From positions 1-64,000 of the forward strand of contig VFIW01000070.1 of NCBI GenBank assembly GCA_006386115.1: DNA of 64,000 nucleotides, written 5' to 3'. This document shows positions 45,709-57,352 of the stretch, in pieces (position 1 is the first letter of the stretch; each line of letters begins with the position of its first letter). Both the position numbers and the translations under genes were made by a program. The notes under the pieces are model-generated. The model worked only from the letters and a program-made list of their open reading frames with translations, was not told the origin of the DNA and did no database searches. Source of the stretch: Globisporangium splendens (Eukaryota > Oomycota > Peronosporomycetes > Pythiales > Pythiaceae).

Positions 45709-46071
45709 TTAAAAAAGAGACTGTGTTCGCACCCACGAGCGTTGGGCATTGGTTGGTTGCACTAGTTTGCGGATGCCACCACTGCCGCATTGCAATCGCA
45801 ATGCCGGTTTTGGCACCCACGACCGTTGGGCACAAGCGGGAAGGGATGTGAGTGTGCCACCAGTGCCGCAATGGACACATGCTTGACAAGTGTTGCCTCT
45901 TGTAAAAACAAGTCGACAAGTACACCCATTGCAAGCGCCAGTTGCGTATGCAAGGATACAATAACCTTCATCACAGGTGTAAACTCGCACATGGCATGCC
46001 ACTGCAGTACATTCATTGCACACATGACAAGTGTAGTCTTCGTCAAACCAAAGTCGACAAATGCAAACCAT
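45709..46071 (-). CDS. Small Cys-rich open frame (uncertain)
   Basis: A 120-codon frame with about 17 cysteines, many as C-x2-C or C-x2-C-x2-C (CHVCNEC, CNGCTC, CQACVHC). Two diverged tandem units of about 88 bp underlie part of it (start near 45730 and 45818). No signal peptide or known family is seen, and the other two minus-strand frames are also open over parts, so it may be a non-coding repeat. Listed because of the cysteine pattern. Confidence 0.25.
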   Translation of the reverse strand: MVCICRLWFDEDYTCHVCNECTAVACHVRVYTCDEGYCILAYATGACNGCTCRLVFTRGNTCQACVHCGTGGTLTSLPACAQRSWVPKPALRLQCGSGGIRKLVQPTNAQRSWVRTQSLF

Positions 46072-46198
46072 CGTATTCTATGTGAGTGGGTGTTTTACCG
46101 TAAGCGTGGTTACGCAGCAATAGTGTGTGTGTGTTTTGGTGGGATGTAAGAAGAGATAAAACGTAATCTGCGGCTTTCCACGACGTAAAACGTGCCTT

Positions 46199-48598
46199 TT
46201 AAATGAGTAATTCTTCGATCGAGTAGTCTGGGATGCCGTGAGCCTGCGGGAGCTTGACGCCAGATAAAAAGTTGCTCAGCACGCTCGTGACGGTCTCGAG
46301 CTGCTCGCACGCGACCACGTGCTTCTGCACGAGCGCGTCGAGCGTCTGCAGCGCTTTGGCCACGCGCGCGTCCTTGGTGGACGCCAGCACGAGCTGCGCA
46401 AAGTGACCGTCAATCAGCGCGCAGATCCACGCGGTGAACTGCAGCGCCGACGGCAGCTTCGTAAAGTACAGACTCTCGTCTCCAAGCGCGTAGAGCGAGG
46501 AAGAAGTCGAAGCACCAGCTCCGTTGGCCTGTTTGCTCTTCTTGCTGCTGCTCGTAGGCGTATCGTTGTCGTCTTCCTTGTCGTCGTGCGCCATGGTGAG
46601 TGCGAAGAAAAACTTCTTGCAGGTGGTTAGCAAGAACAGCACGTCATCGAGCTGCAGTTCGCGGATCGCGTGGTGCAGGAACACGTTGTTGGTCGGGAGA
46701 CCGAGCACCGCGACCACAAAACGTTCGCTCGCACGGCCGTTGTCTTCGTTCTGGTCATTGTGGGCAACGCCGTTGGCGCTCTTGGGCGAAGGTTTCTTGC
46801 GCTTGCCGCCTGGCGATGCCGCGCTCTTAGAGTTGTTAGTGGACGAGGCAACGTACTCGATGAGCTTGGCGTCGTGGGTCTTGCGGACGAAGAACTTGAG
46901 GAGACGCACGATGGAGCGCTCGTCAATGTCGGTTAGGTCCCGGATCGCGAGTTCCAGCAGCTCGTACTGCGCGTGCTTCATGAGCGTTGGCAACAGCGCT
47001 GGCACGGCACGCGCCGAGATGCGCTTGGACGCGATCAGCGTCTTCAGCGGTCCCCACAGCGCGAGCTTGTCCGCCGAGTCCACACAGCGCTTCGTGGTCG
47101 CAATCAGGAATCGGTACGAGAAGTTGCCACTTGAGAGTTTCTTGACAGCTTCGTCGAACTTCTTGGTGAACTGGGCTGCCGTCGAGGTCACGACTGGGTC
47201 ACTCAGGTCCGCGATGTACTGCTCTTCGGCCGTGTGGACCTTGCACACGTTGTCTTTCCAGTACGCTACAGCGGCGTCAGCTTCCTTCTTGGACGCGACT
47301 TCACTCCAGTTGATGACCGTGTTAGGCAGCGCAGGCGCTCCAGCCGACGGTACTGCACCCTTCGAGGCACCAAGCACACTGGCGAGCGTCGAGTATTTGT
47401 TCTTCACGTTCACGACGAACACCGCGTGGTCGTACGCCGCGACGACGACTTCGCCGTTCAGCGAACTCAGCAACTTCCGCATCGAGCCCACGGCAGCAGT
47501 CGCGCTCTTTGTGACGTCACCTTCGCTCTGCTCAGGCACACTGAAATCGACCTCGGTCGACGCGACCTGCACGCCGAACTTGGCGTCCCAGCCCGTGAGC
47601 GCCTTGGGGTTCGACGCCGACGAGATCACCAAGTAGCTAAAGTTGCCGACACTGCACGACGTGAAACCGGATGAACCTGCTTGCGCCAGCTTGCGCTTCT
47701 TGTTGGCTGCCGTCAACGACGACGGCGTCGTGTGGTCCGACGAAAGCGTCGCGATGCGCTGCGTCGAGGTCCACTCGAGTGTGTTGCTGACCACGTCGTT
47801 GCGGAACGACGCCATCTGCCACTCACCGGTCGACCACACGAACGAGTACGAAAGGGTCTCGGCGTGGAACGCCGACGATGTGATTTCCGCGCTGCTCGAC
47901 GACTCGAGTGCGATCGGCTGACGCGCCACAAGCGACACCGCCACACGCGCATCCTTGCGGTCCTTCTTTGCAAACACTTGGTAGATCACGAGCTCGTACG
48001 TGGACGCATTCGCCTTCGACTTGACCAACAGCGACAGGAACAACGAACCTTTCAAAGGGTTGCGGTGGTCCGACGCGACGGTGGTCCACACGACGTGGCC
48101 ATCAATAGCCTCGTCGATCTGTCCATTAGCTGGTGCATCGCTGGCGTCCAGCAACTTGGTCAGGTCTTCATCGTAGATCGCGAACTTGCCGTTTTCGTAC
48201 ACGACGACGACCTCCTCCGTGAGCTGTGGGTGCACGTAGAGCCCCGCGACGGCCGTCTTCTCGCTCAACGCCGCGGATTTCCACTTGGCGACCTCGAGGT
48301 CCGAGTTCCGCCACGCGACGATTGTCTCTGCCTGGTTCGCCTTCTTGCTGCCACGCACGCCGAAGAGCACCTGTGACAGCGGGTTGCGCACGGCGCCGAT
48401 GCGCAGCGCCACGTTGCTGCCGGCACGGAACGTCCAGTGGTTGACGCATTTGCGCGACTGTGTGCAGTACTCGAGCACCTCCTCGCGCGTCGTGATGAGC
48501 ACGAGCTTACTGCCGTCCTTGCCGTTCACCGCCGACACGTCGAGCACGGTGCCCGTGCCGCGACTGCGCCACACCGCCACCGAGGGTTCGAACTCCAT
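46199..48598 (-). CDS. NOL11-like nucleolar protein (U3 processome)
   Basis: Single exon, 799 residues. The N-terminal 400 residues read as beta-propeller-like repeats (LVLITTREEVLEY, VVVYENGKFAIYD). The C-terminal half is helical, with a short low-complexity Lys/Ser stretch, and ends in a block resembling the human NOL11 C-terminus (WICALIDGHFAQLVL ... PDYSIEELLI). NOL11 acts with the t-UTP complex in pre-rRNA transcription and early 18S processing in the nucleolus. Length is slightly above the human protein (719). The call rests on weak similarity over the whole length. No intron is needed; the start is the first ATG in frame. Confidence 0.68.
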   Translation of the reverse strand: MEFEPSVAVWRSRGTGTVLDVSAVNGKDGSKLVLITTREEVLEYCTQSRKCVNHWTFRAGSNVALRIGAVRNPLSQVLFGVRGSKKANQAETIVAWRNSDLEVAKWKSAALSEKTAVAGLYVHPQLTEEVVVVYENGKFAIYDEDLTKLLDASDAPANGQIDEAIDGHVVWTTVASDHRNPLKGSLFLSLLVKSKANASTYELVIYQVFAKKDRKDARVAVSLVARQPIALESSSSAEITSSAFHAETLSYSFVWSTGEWQMASFRNDVVSNTLEWTSTQRIATLSSDHTTPSSLTAANKKRKLAQAGSSGFTSCSVGNFSYLVISSASNPKALTGWDAKFGVQVASTEVDFSVPEQSEGDVTKSATAAVGSMRKLLSSLNGEVVVAAYDHAVFVVNVKNKYSTLASVLGASKGAVPSAGAPALPNTVINWSEVASKKEADAAVAYWKDNVCKVHTAEEQYIADLSDPVVTSTAAQFTKKFDEAVKKLSSGNFSYRFLIATTKRCVDSADKLALWGPLKTLIASKRISARAVPALLPTLMKHAQYELLELAIRDLTDIDERSIVRLLKFFVRKTHDAKLIEYVASSTNNSKSAASPGGKRKKPSPKSANGVAHNDQNEDNGRASERFVVAVLGLPTNNVFLHHAIRELQLDDVLFLLTTCKKFFFALTMAHDDKEDDNDTPTSSSKKSKQANGAGASTSSSLYALGDESLYFTKLPSALQFTAWICALIDGHFAQLVLASTKDARVAKALQTLDALVQKHVVACEQLETVTSVLSNFLSGVKLPQAHGIPDYSIEELLI

Positions 48599-49263
48599 CG
48601 CCTTCCTGTCTACTGATCTCTTGGGAATGCCTCGTGCTGCTGCCCTTTGATGGTTTTTGTGCCAGACTGGACGCCAACCAACAGTGTTGCGTTTATTTCC
48701 TCCAATCAGAGGCGGAGATGGAGTATATTAACTAATATTAGTGATACTTGAAGTGCATTTAGATGCTCAATACAGGACGGTGCTATATTGAAGCGTGCTG
48801 TCCATTAACAAATGTCAGTGATACTTTATTGTTTCTGAGCTGCTCAAATACAGAACCGTCTCCTATTTAAGCTGGTCGTTTCAGTGCGATGTTTGCACCA
48901 AAATGAACAGGCACATTTCACGGCAAAATGCGCAATGAGCTGCAACGTTTGTGCCTTCATAGCACGTGAATGCAGCGCGATGAAGCGAGCTGACAGGAAA
49001 CGCATCAGAGCGTAAGAAGTACTGTCCGCCTCTGACAATGCGCTTTTGGTTTTGCAGTATAATGTTGAGTTGGTAGGGCTGCGGGTGGGAGGTATTTATA
49101 CGCAGTTCTTGCCCTAAATGTCCTCCGCTCAAGTGTTCAAGCACGCTATGAAAGCCAACAAAAGCAAACGTTGTTCAGGCACAGGCAGCATAGCAAAGAA
49201 GAGATTCTGAATTGCCGAGTTCTACTTGACACATTGGCTCTTTTGCCGCCTTGCCTCGGCTCC
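48599..49263. other. Intergenic, no gene recognised
   Basis: A/T-rich spacer between divergently transcribed genes (NOL11-like on minus, flagellar coiled-coil on plus); probably contains both promoters. Confidence 0.45.
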
Positions 49264-50773
49264 ATGGACGACTATGACAACAACAACAACAACAGCACGA
49301 TGCTGGGCGACGGCGGCGGGGTCTTCTTGACCGAAGCGCGCATTCGAAAGCATACATTTTGGCCATTGCATTGACTCAGTCCAAATGTGAAACCTTTACT
49401 TTACCCTGATGCATGCGTGTATGCGTGTGCGTGTGTGTGTGTGTGTGTGTGCTTGCTTGTCGTATTACGTAGCGCCAAGTTTGCGTCGCGAGAGATCAAT
49501 GAGATGGAACCGGTCGTGTCCGGGGTCTCGCAGATATCGCAATCGACGCTGCTGCTCAAGGAGCGCAAGGAAATGCGCGAGATCGACGACGCGCTCGGCT
49601 TCATGAAGGAGGAGTATGTGCAGCGCATGGAGGCGTGCGAGACGCGGCAGCGTGAGCTCGACCGCAAGCAGTCGGAGATGAAAGAGCAGGTCACGCGGTT
49701 CGAGAAATTCATCAAAGAGAACGACACGAAGCGCACGCGCGCCAAGATCAAGACCAAGACGGAACACCGGCTCGCCGAAGTCAACGAGCAGCGCAAGTGG
49801 CAACTGATGCAGCAGCTGGAGAAAGACCTGAAAGAACGCGACGCGCTCGAGAAGAAACGAGGTGGGTCCAATATGAACCATGTCTTCATTTTTTGCATCT
49901 AAGCTCACTTTGTTTTCTTGGATCAGATCAATTACTCAAGTATCGACAGTATCTGGAGGCAATTGTGGACGCCTCGGATGGTGAATATGAAGAAATCGGC
50001 GATATTTTGAACCGATACGCGACGCTCGTGGATACGAACAACGACCTCAAGGGCCAAGTGCGCAACACCGAAGTCGAGGTACGTTGGATGTGTTGTATTG
50101 GCACCAGAGACCACACTTCCAAGTATGTATCTTGCTGGAAACAGACCGATCAACTGCGGCAAAAGATCCGCGCGCTCAAGATCGAGATGCAGAACCTCGT
50201 GCTCGTTCAAGACAGCAACATCCACTGGTACGCGCAAAATGGCTTCAACGTTTCTTCCAAATCATCGAGGATCTAAGCAGTATATGCGCTTGGCAACTTC
50301 CCATAAACATACTCGAGGCATCAGCAGCATTTGGAAGGATTGTGCACGGAAGCACTCAAGCTCGACCTGGATCGGCAGCGGAATGATCGCGTCTCGAACG
50401 ACCGCAGTCGCGAGTCCGGCCAGATCGTCATGACTGTCATGAACCTCTACAACCGATGTCGACTCAGCCTAGGGGATAAACTGTTTGTCTTGCGCTAACA
50501 GGATATGGACGACGTCGCGCAGTACATCCACAGCCTCTTGAAGGTGATCGCGTCGCGGATAGTCGACCTCGACTACATCGTGTCCAACTACAAAGAACAG
50601 GTAATGAATGCTTTTAACGTCGTGCATGCCATCTATTAACCGTTATTGCCTGCACATTCCAGACGTCCTCCAAGACCAACAACAACACTAGTGAGCCGAA
50701 CCCGCCGCATCGAAGCGGCACGAAAGCAACACCCGCAAACTCGACCAAGTTACCTCCATTGTCGTCATCATAA
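49264..50773 (+). CDS. CFAP73/CCDC42-type flagellar coiled-coil protein, possibly damaged
   Basis: Main exons: 49504 (or from 49482) to 49861, 49927..50078, 50145..50249, 50328 to about 50501, 50502..50600 and 50663..50773. The first carries the DUF4200-type coiled coil of CFAP73/CCDC42, including LLLKERKEMREIDDALGF and FIKENDTKRTRAKIK. Relatives form the MIA complex (modifier of inner arms) that docks inner-arm dynein on the axoneme. A candidate first exon (49264-49350, MDDYDNN...) precedes a GT-rich stretch, but no GT donor in the right phase is present. Near 50496 the frame from NLYNRC to DMDDVAQYI meets an in-frame TAA that no clear intron removes. The gene is thus either mis-assembled, unusually spliced or decaying. 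Translation could start at ATG 49504. Confidence 0.68.
49416..49452. repeat. (GT)n microsatellite in the putative first intron
   Basis: An imperfect then perfect GT run before the acceptor of the CFAP73-like gene. It could interfere with splicing or with assembly of this interval. Confidence 0.8.
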
Positions 50774-52557
50774 CTATTAAACGCTGCTTCTTACGTCACA
50801 AGCGCCTCGCATCAGTTTCCTTTCCTTTCGATCTTCATTCCTTCCCAGCTTTCACAACCTCCCTGCGACACTCAACGGCACACGAAGCCAATGGCGCTAT
50901 GCTATCGCACGCAGTAATCTGTGGCGTGCATGTCCCGCGCACACGCACAACGAGCAGACGCATGGCTCATACGCATCTCTTGACGCAGGATAAGCTATGC
51001 GTCAATAGGGCATCCGCCTCTTAACTAACGCCCGAACATCTCCGCCTAAAGTCTGTGTTCTTCTCCCTTATCTTCCCCATCCGTCCCAGAAAAATAGGTT
51101 CATTCTGACTGCACAGGCTGCGTCTGGTGCCGGGAAAGTTGAAGTGGCGGGAGGAGGGTGTGGGGCGACAGCAACTCGCAAAAAACCCTCGTGTATGCGT
51201 TTGCTGCAACTGTATAAAACAGTCCCTGTCCCACGAGGTTTTTTGAGGTTGAATCAGTTGGTGGACACGTCAGCCAAGGTTTTTTCCTCTCTCTCTCTCT
51301 CTCTTCTTAGAAGGCAAGCGCCAGAATATTTGGCTGCGAGTTGGCTCGTTTTATGAAAATATATGGCGGTTTGTATGCTGGTGGGTGGTGGTTGCTCCAC
51401 TTGCTTGCTTTCGAGAGGGGGTGTCGGACCACACACACTTCCACGCCCGCGCTCACTCCGAGACAGAGAGAGAAAGCGAGCGAGCAAGCGAACCCCTCCC
51501 AACGGCATCCACGGACGCGCGTGCTCGGCATCTTTTCCTGAAGGAAGACCCGCCGCCGCGTCATCGTCCCCCTCATTTGCGATCCCCCCCCCTCCGTTAA
51601 ACGCGATCTTGCCCTACGCAGTTGAAGTGAGTAGTGCGAGAGAACCGGCTGGATCAAGCGCAAGAAAGCGGTTACACAAGTTGGTAAGTGCGTGCGTCCA
51701 CTGCGAGTGAGCGACGTCGCGAAAGAAGAAGCGCAGCGTAAACGCAAACGACACCCGCGCTTCGATTTCCGTCTTTTCTTGGATACTGATTTGCTGTTTG
51801 TGTGTTGGGACGACTGGATCTTTCTTTCCGATAGTCACAAATCTCTTTGCGCGCAGAAGAAGAGAAGCGGAGAGTGACACCATCCACCCACGCCTCCGTG
51901 ACGTAAAGCTGCTGTCGAGAGCCCACCAAAAAGATCGCACCGCGCGCTCTGGTCTTTACGTGCACGCTCCCTCCCGCCACAGCAGCAAGAGCCTCAAGGA
52001 CCGTCAAAGGCGCCTGAAGTGATCGACTTGACTTCATTTTCCCGCAACACGAATAAAAGAAGCACAAAGAGCCGGCCGTGAGCAAGTTGAAGTGCGCGTG
52101 TACCTCCCAACGTTGTGTCTGTGTTCTTGTTTTGCATTATTCGCACCTCTAAAGCGGATCTCCTTGTAAGTTGCATGCATGTGCGTCTTTCGTGTAGTGA
52201 ATTACGAGGTGGCCGGTTCTCTTACCATCGCTGCTGTGCTGTTCTTGTGTGTCTGCTGTCTGGTGCGTGGTCTGCAGCTTATCGATCCATCAATCGATCC
52301 ATTTATCCCAAATCGCTCCATATCCCCATCTGCTTGAAAGGTAAGGACGAGAGCTTAAGCGAATGTGCCGTGTGACTGTCGACTGATGATTCAAATCCAT
52401 CCTGTCGATGGGTCTTCAGTCCTCATGGCATGCATGCATTCATTGAATCAATCTCTCTCGTGAGAGTGCAATCTATATTTGGGGGACTCACCTTCTTGTC
52501 TTTTCTGTTTTTGACGCTGGCTCGGTTGAATAGGACGATCAGAACCGGATTCACCAG
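50774..52557. other. Long intergenic region / leader of the LARP gene
   Basis: About 1.8 kb without a gene. It has a CT microsatellite at about 51288-51304, C/T-rich tracts and several non-coding frames. The last 450 bp before 52558 look like a 5' leader, perhaps with an intron, of the RNA-binding protein gene. Confidence 0.45.
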
Positions 52558-54794
52558 ATGGCGACCATGTCTTCCTCCTCTCCACACAGCAATAGTACGA
52601 CACCCTCCTCCCAGAGAGCGGGTTCGTATCAAGAGCACCACGAAACAGCTGGTTATGGAGTGGCAACTGCCTCTTCCTCGCTTGATAAGATCGACTTTCG
52701 CCTGGCGCCGATGCCGACTTCGTCCACGTCGGCGCCTCAGACTCTGCGATCCGCGTCCTCGGCCTCCGTATCCGATCTTGGCGTCTCGACGTTCGGCGTA
52801 GCAGACAGCGCGTTCTCGCTCCAGGACGCATCCACGATCCTCGACCCTTCGGCGCCCGCACTCGGTCTCTCTACGAACGCCACGATGAGCGCGATCCCAC
52901 CGCCACCCCCGGTCACTACATCCTCTTCGTCTGACGAAGGCTTTGACGTCATGGCCCAACTCGCCTCACAGTACTATTCGGTCAGTCGCAATCGATCGTT
53001 TTCGGCGCCCATCCCGCCGACGTCACTTGGTTCCACGTGGCACTTCCAGGACGACACTTCTACTTCTCTTGCGTCCTCGTCAATCCCGATTGACGCTCCG
53101 CTCCCTCCACCGCCACAGCCACCGCTCCCTCCTCCGGTGCGGATCATGACGCCTGTCGGTGATGCACAGGTCGTGAATGCCGCTGGTGCTATTGGCTCGG
53201 GCGTGCCATCGCTGCGCGGTTCGTTTATCGGGGACTTGCAGTCCCTACATATCAGCAACACCGAGCCAGAAAATGAACCAACCGATAGCTCGGAGAAGAA
53301 CAATGCTGAAGCTGCTGCGGTCGCGTCTGGTGGACCGCTCCCAGCGACGTTTTTGCGCACGATCTGCGATCAGTTGGAGTTTTACTTCTGCGACGAAAAC
53401 TTGCTTGGAGACTTGTTCTTGCTCAAGAACATGAACATGGACGGCTACGGTACGTGTTTGCTGCTATTAATGTTGCTTGTATACAATGTTGTTGTGCGTT
53501 TGTTTCCCGTCACTAATTTGTCATATTTGCTGGTATCAATCTCTTTATAGTGAAATTGGAGCTGCTCGCATCGTTTGGTCGTGTGAAGAAGCTCACGACT
53601 GAAATTGATCAAATCAAGAAAGCCTTGGAGCTGTCAACCAAGTTGCTGCTCAGTGAAGATGAAACGATGGTCTGCCGAAAAGAACCGCTTGCTTCGGAAC
53701 AGACGTACCATGGTAAATTGGCACGCACTGCGATTGCGTACAACCTTCCAGAAGATGCATCGGTCGCGTCACTTCGCGAAACGTTCCAAGGTTGCGGCGA
53801 AATCACGTACCTGCGTTTATTAAAGAAGAACACAACGACTGGGCGAAATGCAGTGTTGAAGCCACCTATCGCTGCAGGCGAAACCTACGCGATCATTGAG
53901 TTTGTCGATGAAGAAATGGCAAAGCACGCAGTGCTGACGCTTTCCGATCAATACAACTGGCGTACGGGTATGCAAGTCGTTCTTTTCGACGGTACGAATT
54001 GCGACAAGCTGAAGCAGAAGATGTTCCCAGTGGAAATGGGCGGTGAACGCCGTCGCGCGAAATCGGCGTCGCATGCGGTGGCGCGTCCCGTTCACGTTGA
54101 ACAAGTAGGTGAAGGTCTCGAAGATCTCCGCGAAGGAAAAGTGAACACTGGTATTGTGTATTCGATTCGCGGTGCAGGCGGTCTTATCACGCCAACGCGT
54201 CAAGACTCGGCGTGCATCTCTTTCCGCTTGATCCCGGACGAAGACGGCAACATTGATATCCGACAAGGCGACTATGTGTCGTTCACCGTGGGCAAGAACA
54301 AAAAGAGTGGCCGTAAATACGCGAGCAAGGTGAAGTTGGAGTTTCGCCCACCAGCAAGTTTGACAGGCGCAGCCGACACAGCAGTGGCGTCTAGTGGCAG
54401 CAGCAATAGCAACGGTCAGAAGGATTACTTCTCGCCATCCCAGAGCCGTTGGGAAGGTGGTCGCAACCGTGCTGCGACCGTCGGTGCGCAGCCTCCTCAG
54501 CAATTCCGCTCGCGCTCTTCCTCGACGGGTACACGTCCCAAGCTGAACCTGTCTTCGCCTCGTATGGGTAGCTCCCCACCAAACGCCAGCTCCCTTAATC
54601 TCGCGGTTGGTCCTCCAGGTCTTGTCATGAACGGCAGCAACCCGTTGTATCGACAAGCGCTTGGTCCGGATGGCACTCGTGGCTTTGGCTTCCGTCGCAC
54701 GGGTGAGCCAGAGATGATTTCGGAGCGCAAGTTTTCCCAGCCAACGGAGCGTCGTCGATCGAGCTCGTCCAGCGCGGCGCTGCAACCATATTAA
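52558..54794 (+). CDS. LARP6-like La-related RNA-binding protein
   Basis: Exons 52558..53449 and 53551..54794 (GTACGT donor) give 711 residues. A Ser/Pro-rich disordered N-terminus precedes a La motif (LRTICDQLEFYFCDENLLGD) split by the intron, then an RRM (TAIAYNLPEDASV ... YAIIEFVDEEMAKHA). A cold-shock-like beta-barrel follows (GIVYSIRGAGGLITP ... DYVSFTVGKNK). Near the C-terminus is a SUZ-C-type motif (ALGPDGTRGFGF), as in plant and animal LARP6 proteins. It is expected to bind mRNA and influence translation or localisation. The cold-shock-like insertion is unusual for LARP6. Start: first ATG of the long frame, not confirmed by a promoter motif. Confidence 0.88.
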
Positions 54795-56015
54795 ACTGCG
54801 ACCCTGAAGCTCAAGTCAGCCCGCAAATTACCAACTTGCACGATGTAATTAACACAAATGCACAACACAGGAAGAAAGAACTCGAGCGCAACTCAAAGAA
54901 GAAGAAAACAATACAAGCGCACGCAGCAAGGTATATCAGAAAATAAACAATTTGATGAAGCGTTGGTGTGCATGTCTTGTGCGCGAGTTTGGCGTTTCCA
55001 ATCAGGTCAAGTGGACATTCTTGCTGATCACCACTTGTATTTTCTTTTCCATGTGCATGGATATGCATTCTATATCAATCCCAATAATGGAAGTGATGCC
55101 GACAAAGCACACCATGCAATCGTACCCCCATCAATGAACGGAATTAGCCGCGCCTAAGTGCAACATGAACCTCATTCTTGATGCCTAGATTAGTAATTTT
55201 CGAATGACAAAGGTATATTGTTGAAATAAAACCATTCAAGACGTCTATTCCTGCTAAGCAAGCAAATCTCCTTATCTTGCAACTTGTGCTGTTCAACCGA
55301 CAGCTTCACTATGAAAAACAATGGTGCACCACGTTGCAGTTTGTGAGGCAGAAAGTATCCAACATCGGTTTTGGACTCTTTCCTGCGCGCTGATTGGCGA
55401 GATTTTCCTGATCTTGGTCTTTGTATGTGGGGGAGACTCGACGCCACTCGCGTCGCACCCCGCTGTTTTCTGTGGTTCCTCCCATACATAAACCCCCAAA
55501 GCCCGAAAGAACCTGAGGAACGCAAGGAGCCATTCGCATCCACGCGCGCGCTCTTCCTTCCACCCGCATTCATTCACCACGCGAGGCACGCAGCAGACGG
55601 TGTCCCCAAGCAACAAAAGAGAAACAACAGCAAGAACAGGTGCGCGGCGTTTCTCTCCATACTGACGAAAGATACAGGAATCCTCCCTCCCCTCCCCCCT
55701 TGAGATCTTTGTGCCTCTTCCTGCGTGCATGCATGTCTGCGTTCCCTCTTGCATTGCAATGCACGAAGAGTATGTTGCATGTCTGATATTGAATGTCCCT
55801 TGCGATGAGAAGAGCTAGTGCGTGTATATGTATGCATATGACGCGGGGGGATATGGGGGAATGCAATCTATTTCATAGGAAATTGTACAGAGACTGGAGG
55901 GCAAGTGTCTGATTTGTATTTACTTTTTGTTTTTTGTTTTTTGCATGTGCATGCACTTTCATTTTTGTTGTTGTTGCAACAGCAAGTTTGAATTTGAAAA
56001 AACAAGAAAGCAAGA
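54795..56015. other. Intergenic, no gene recognised
   Basis: About 1.2 kb between two plus-strand genes; frames on both strands are short and lack motifs. The last 150 bp are A/T- and T-rich with a GTTGTTGTTGC run and probably hold the promoter and leader of the helicase gene. Confidence 0.5.
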
Positions 56016-57352
56016 ATGGCTAGTCAAGTAAATGCGCAGCAGCAACAACACCACCAAGGCGGCGACGAAGAAGACTGGAAAGTGAACCTGAAGCGCCCGG
56101 AAAAGGACACGCGCGTGCAAACGGAGGATGTGACGAATGTCAAGGGCAATGAATTTGAAGACTATTTTTTAAAACGAGAACTGTTGATGGGTATTTTCGA
56201 AAAAGGGTTCGAACGCCCGTCGCCCATCCAAGAAGAAGCAGTACCGATTATCTTAGCGGGGCGAAATGTGATGGCGCGTGCGAAAAACGGAACGGGCAAG
56301 ACTGCTGCATTTATCATCCCCTGCTTAGAGAAAACCGACACGTCGAAGAAGCACATCCAGGTGTTGATCCTCGTGCCAACGCGAGAGTTAGCGCTGCAAA
56401 CCTCGGCAATCGTGAAAGAAATCGGCAAGCACATGGGCGTCGAATGCATGGTGAGCACTGGTGGTACCAGCTTGAAGGACGATATCATGCGATTATACCA
56501 GACCGTGCACATCCTGGTCGGCACCCCCGGTCGTGTCATGGACTTGGCGAACAAGGGCGTCGCCGATCTGAGCCAGTGCTCGACTGTGATCATGGACGAA
56601 GCCGACAAGCTACTGTCGCCAGAATTCCAGCCTCTCCTGGAGCAATTGCTGAATCACACCGCCAAAAACCGCCAAATCTGTTTGTTCTCTGCAACGTTTC
56701 CTGTGACCGTCAAGGCGTTCAAGGACAAATTCATTGAAAACCCGTACGAAATTAACCTGATGGACGAATTGACACTGAAGGGTGTGTCGCAATTCTACGC
56801 CTTTGTGGAAGAACGCCAAAAAGTGCACTGCCTGAACACGCTTTTCTCCAAGGTAAATGACCATTTTGCTCTCCCTATGCGTCTTACCACGAAAGCTAAC
56901 GCAGGTTCTGTTGTTATTGATTTGTGCAGCTCGACATCAATCAATCGATCATTTTCTGTAACTCTGTCAACCGTGTCGAACTCCTGGCAAAGAAAGTCAC
57001 GGAGTTGGGCTACTCGTGCTTCTACATCCACGCCAAGATGAACCAAGCGCATCGCAACCGCGTGTTCCACGAATTCCGCAACGGCGCGACGCGTCACTTG
57101 GTGTGCTCGGATCTGTTTACCCGTGGTATCGATATCCAAACCGTGAACGTTGTGATCAACTTTGATTTCCCCAAGAACTCGGAGACGTACTTGCATCGTA
57201 TCGGTCGTTCGGGCCGTTTCGGTCACCTTGGTTTGGCGATCAACATGATCACGTACGACGATCGCTTCAACCTGTACCGCATCGAGCAAGAGCTCGGTAC
57301 GGAAATCCGTCCTATTCCACCTGTCATCGACCGCAACTTGTACTGCAAGTAA
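56016..57352 (+). CDS. DDX6: DEAD-box RNA helicase DDX6/Dhh1
   Basis: Exons 56016..56852 and 56930..57352 give 419 residues. Motifs in order: Q motif ([10 protein letters not shown]), Walker A AKNGTGKT (89-96), PTRELA, TPGR, DEAD (194-197), SAT, then ARGID-equivalent TRGID and [10 protein letters not shown]. The short, Gln-rich N-terminus and the exact spacing fit the Dhh1/RCK/DDX6 group, which activates mRNA decapping and represses translation in P-bodies. Codon use differs from neighbouring genes (more GAA and AAA, fewer G/C-ending codons in exon 1), perhaps reflecting high expression. The intron is phase 0 with a GTAAAT donor. Confidence 0.95.
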
